Assembly (NCBI GenBank): GCA_036734945.1
Contig: DAIMXP010000017.1
Coordinates: 1 to 64,000 of the forward strand
Direction: 5' to 3'
Length of the DNA stretch: 64,000 bases
DNA from: UBA4733 sp036734945
Lineage (GTDB): Bacteria > Chloroflexota > UBA4733
The position numbers and the translations under genes were made by a program. Positions within the stretch are counted from its first letter, which is position 1; each line of letters opens with the position of its first letter. Below the pieces are notes generated by a model. It was not told the origin of the DNA, searched no databases, and worked only from the letters and a program-made list of their open reading frames with translations. Shown here piece after piece: positions 61,366 through 64,000 of the stretch.

Positions 61366-62488
61366 ATGTCCGACGTTTCCGTATTGTTGGCTGAGTTGGC
61401 GCGTCGCACCGCTCAGATGCAGGTGCGGCTTTGACTTACTTGCTAAGATGCAGCGCATCCGGGAGCTAGACGCCCAGGCGGCGGCCACGGATTTTTGGGA
61501 TGAGCCTCGTTCGGCGCAGGCCATCAACCAGGAACTGACGGTCCTCAACGATCAGGTTGGCCGCTGGAAGCGCGTCGAACAGGACATCGCTGAACTGCAG
61601 GAGCTGGACGCACTGGCGGAGGGCGATCCTGACCTCGCCGCCGAAATTGATCGGCAGAGCCAGGAGGCGAGCCGCCGGCTTGATAGCATGGAGTTCGACC
61701 TTCTGCTGGGAGGCAAGTACGACACGCACAACGCCATTGTGGAGTTTTCGGCCGGCGCCGGGGGCATCGAGGCGCAAGACTGGGCGGAAATGCTCCTGCG
61801 TATGTACCTGCGTTGGGGACAGACGCATGGCTTTGAAACGGAGCTCGTCGACCAGCAAGCGGGTGAAGAGGCCGGCATCAAGAGTGCTACGCTTATCGTG
61901 CGCGGGGCCTATGCCTACGGCTACCTCTCGGCCGAGCGCGGGACGCACCGGTTGGTACGCCTGTCACCATTTGACTCGGCCCGCCGTCGTCACACGTCGT
62001 TTGCTTTGGTGCAGGTGATGCCGGAAGTGCAGCAGGATCTGGAGATCCAGATAGACCTCAGTGAGGTGCGGGTCGACACCTACCGCTCGACGGGGGCGGG
62101 GGGCCAGAATGTCAACAAGACGGACTCCGCGGTTCGCCTGACGCACTTGCCGACCGGCATCGTCGTGACGTGTCAGAACGAGCGCTCCCAACTGCAAAAC
62201 CGGGAAGTCGCGCTGAATATCCTGCGCTCACGGCTGTTGGAACGGCGTATCCAGGAACAGGAAGCTGAAGCGGCGCGACTGCGCGGGCAGTACGTGGCTG
62301 CCGATTTCGGCAGCCAGATTCGCAACTATGTCATGCACCCGTACACACTCGTTAAGGACCTGCGCTCGGGCTTCGAAACCAGTAACGTCCAGGCGGTGCT
62401 CAACGGGGAACTGGACGCCTGTATGGAGGCTTTCCTGCGTTGGCATGTGGGACGTAACAGTGATACTGCTGTGTCTTTGCCAATGTGA
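61366..62488 (+). CDS. prfB: Peptide chain release factor 2, with programmed +1 frameshift
   Basis: RF2 recognises UAA and UGA stop codons and triggers peptide release. The gene consists of a short first frame (61366-61431) that ends at the UGA of CTT-TGA-C, and a second frame (61433-62488) read after a +1 shift, giving DLLAKMQRIRELDAQAAATD. The stop-recognition SPF motif is in LSPFDSARRRHTSF; the GGQ motif is in STGAGGQNVNKTDSAVRL. ATG 61351 in the same frame could add five residues. The full protein is 373 aa, typical. It follows selA. A TATATT at 61273-61278 is a candidate -10. Confidence 0.95.
61421..61435 (+). promoter_or_regulatory. prfB programmed frameshift site
   Basis: The sequence AGGTGCGGCTTTGAC contains an internal Shine-Dalgarno-like AGGTG three nucleotides before CTT-TGA-C. 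RF2 scarcity makes ribosomes pause at UGA and slip +1, so RF2 regulates its own synthesis. The layout matches the E. coli and Bacillus sites, with AGGTG in place of AGGGGG. Confidence 0.93.
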
Positions 62489-62609
62489 ATTTCTCGTCGG
62501 AGTGACGGTCGGTTCTTTCAGGTCGGCCAGATTCGCGGTATGATAAAGGATGTTCACCTGAATGTTCCGCGGGTCGTTCCTGGTTGATGAGGTAGCCTGA
62601 GAGGCACCA

Positions 62610-63077
62610 ATGCGCGCTTTCCTTCGGGTGATTATCGCTACCTTGTCCGATACGCTACTTGCTGCCTGCGGCAGCCACGGCAGTGCGGTCCGCGCTGGTC
62701 AGTCTTTCGCCCTCGCCCCTGATTTGACGGTACGTCTGGCCTCATTCCATCCCTCGCTGACCCAGTTGCAGTTGCAAATATCCGTGCTGCCCACCGGTAG
62801 TACCGCCATCGAATCGCTGGTTCAGGCGGTCGTGGTCATCCCCAGCGGCGGCAAGGAGGTGTCGTCGTCCCTGGACTTTAAGCAGGCGGGGGCGCTGATC
62901 ACGATGTTGCTGGCAGACGCGCAAACTGTCGACTCGGTGACGGTGCGCGACGCGCGAAGTGGCCTCTCCGCCGACTGGTCGGTGCAACCCGCCGAAACGC
63001 TGCTGCCTTGCAAGATCAGCAATCAGTGTGCGTTGATCGGCATGCCGAACACGCAATCGCTGACCAGTCGACCATAG
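62610..63077 (+). CDS. Putative small lipoprotein
   Basis: An N-terminal signal with lipobox (FLRVIIATLSDTLLAAC, Cys at about 20) leads into a 135-residue domain: DLTVRLASFHPSLTQLQLQI and a pattern of short beta strands typical of small immunoglobulin-like or beta-sandwich folds. Two Cys (PCKISNQC) near the C-terminus could form a disulfide. TATGAT at about 62539 may be a -10. No family is recognised. Confidence 0.6.
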   Translation: MRAFLRVIIATLSDTLLAACGSHGSAVRAGQSFALAPDLTVRLASFHPSLTQLQLQISVLPTGSTAIESLVQAVVVIPSGGKEVSSSLDFKQAGALITMLLADAQTVDSVTVRDARSGLSADWSVQPAETLLPCKISNQCALIGMPNTQSLTSRP

Positions 63078-63192
63078 GACTCCCGCTGGCCGGGCGACAG
63101 TAACCGGCGTCGCTTGGTACTATGAACTGGCACGGTAGCGCACCACCGGGTGTCGCGTCGGTCGTGTACTGGACAGGTAGGCGGAAACGACG

Positions 63193-63999
63193 GTGATAGC
63201 GCTCCCCATAGTGGCCGCGTCCGCAATTGCTGCGCTGCTCGGCGTGCTCTACGGCCTGGGTATGCGGCGAGCGCAAGCCAGTAACCGCCCGCTTCCAGGG
63301 CGCCGTGGGCCCCGAGCTGCGGTGTTTGCCGGCGGAGTCGGCTGCTTCTGGCTTGCTTGCGTCTTGCCGGGGGGCAGCGTATTGCCGGAAATGACTGGAC
63401 ACGTCCTCCTTGCCTTCGCGGCGCCTCCCTTGCTGTTGCTCGGTGTACCTCGCCAGGCCTTGCTCCCGTTGTTCGTGCATCGTCGCTCCCGCCGCCTCCT
63501 AAAGGCTCTGACGCAACCGGCGCGAGCAGTGGTCGTCTTCCTTGGGGTGCTGCTCCTCTGTTACTTGCCGGTCGTCTTCGACGCGACACTGGTGAATGCG
63601 CTGTACCGCTTCGGCATCGGGCTCGCCATTTTCACAGCCGCCCTGATCTTCTGGTGGCCGGTGATCGAACCGTTCCCCACCTGGGACCGTGAACTGGCCG
63701 GCCTCGGCAAGCTGCTGTACCTCTTCGTCGGTAGCTCGGTATTGAAGGCGTTGGGGTTCATCCTGGCCCTCGTGCCGCAGCCCATTTACAGCCTGCCTGT
63801 CCATGTCCACCCCTTGTGGGGCCTGCGGCCAATCGACGATCAACAGTACGCCGGTTGGCTCATGGTCGCGGCCGGGGCCTTAGTGCTCCTGGCCGCGGCG
63901 ACCGTCATTTGCTTCCAACTGCTACTGGAACCAGACGAGACCGACGGGTCGTTCTCCGCGCGTGGTCAGGGTTCGAAAGCCCGCGGTCGGGGACGATGA
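63193..63999 (+). CDS. ctaG: CtaG/caa3-type cytochrome c oxidase assembly protein
   Basis: An integral membrane protein of the CtaG_2 (caa3-oxidase assembly) family, which helps insert copper into or assemble cytochrome oxidase. Seven to eight TM helices are predicted. Family features are MTGHVLLAFAAPPLLLLGVP, FGIGLAIFTAALIFWWPVIE then PFPTW, LGKLLYLFVGSSVLKALGFI, and LRPIDDQQYAGWLMV. GTG 63193 follows GGCGGAAACGACG. Only one His of the usual HMxQH motif is retained (MTGH). No oxidase genes are in the window. Confidence 0.85.
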   Translation: MIALPIVAASAIAALLGVLYGLGMRRAQASNRPLPGRRGPRAAVFAGGVGCFWLACVLPGGSVLPEMTGHVLLAFAAPPLLLLGVPRQALLPLFVHRRSRRLLKALTQPARAVVVFLGVLLLCYLPVVFDATLVNALYRFGIGLAIFTAALIFWWPVIEPFPTWDRELAGLGKLLYLFVGSSVLKALGFILALVPQPIYSLPVHVHPLWGLRPIDDQQYAGWLMVAAGALVLLAAATVICFQLLLEPDETDGSFSARGQGSKARGRGR

Positions 64000-64000
64000 G

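Noticed and set aside
1..64000. CRISPR array, prophage or integrated plasmid
   Set aside because: No regularly spaced repeats, integrase, phage structural gene, or replication and partition genes were seen.

Overview
The window is high-GC bacterial chromosome, most likely from a Chloroflexota lineage (Thermomicrobia-like; this is inference). Supporting it are a large Bacillus-type SRP RNA with an Alu domain, lipoproteins whose lipobox follows twin-Arg-like signals, DUF4446, DUF6941 and DUF503 proteins, an Agl23-like membrane glycosyltransferase fused to NHL repeats, and a caa3-type CtaG protein. No phage, plasmid or CRISPR array is visible.

Layout: 1-2.57 kb is an insertion-sequence graveyard: an IS630-type transposase cut by another IS end, a frameshifted IS1182-type N-terminus, and an IS4-type transposase lacking its catalytic Glu, bracketed by perfect 22-bp inverted repeats. 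2.57-7.3 kb is a three-gene MacAB-like efflux operon whose adaptor has a giant coiled coil. 7.8-12.3 kb carries an oxidoreductase, an Mrp ATPase, an L-rhamnose isomerase and a lipoprotein. 12.5-20 kb holds infA, recD2, dcd, a degenerate PP2C-like/propeller membrane protein, an amidohydrolase and a TadG-like pilin-associated protein. 20.1-26 kb holds formaldehyde dehydrogenase, a CtpA-like protease lacking its catalytic Lys, and a glycosyltransferase run. 26.06-26.66 kb is a gene-free nest of inverted repeats with a MITE-like element inside, next to an orphan RHH antitoxin. 27-33.6 kb covers the Agl23-NHL protein, an ASRT protein, murA, a flippase-like membrane protein and a DUF6941 protein.

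33.7-40.6 kb contains a 1180-aa membrane TPR protein, a visibly AT-richer HEPN/Abi-like candidate defence gene, an S-adenosylmethionine hydrolase, and mnmA. 40.7-50.8 kb is a leftward carbohydrate block with two sets of substrate-binding protein plus two permeases (no ATPase), a LacI regulator with a visible operator, and RraA-, PPC- and lactonase-like enzymes. 50.9-52.3 kb has two adjacent tRNA-Ser genes and the SRP RNA. 52.2-58.7 kb adds a second flippase-like protein, a polyprenyl-phosphate glycosyltransferase, an FAD oxidoreductase, a histidine phosphatase, an orphan substrate-binding protein and a sugar isomerase. 58.8-64 kb includes selA directly upstream of prfB, which has the classic UGA programmed frameshift, then a lipoprotein and ctaG.

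The main functional themes are sugar uptake and catabolism (three binding proteins, LacI, rhamnose and hydroxypyruvate-type isomerases, MocA-type dehydrogenase), surface glycosylation (four or five glycosyltransferase or flippase genes), cell-wall synthesis (murA), and translation/UGA decoding (infA, mnmA, selA, prfB, tRNA-Ser, SRP RNA). The best candidates for new biology are the HEPN/Abi-like islet gene, the pseudo-phosphatase/propeller receptor, the TPR giant, and the selA-prfB pairing.
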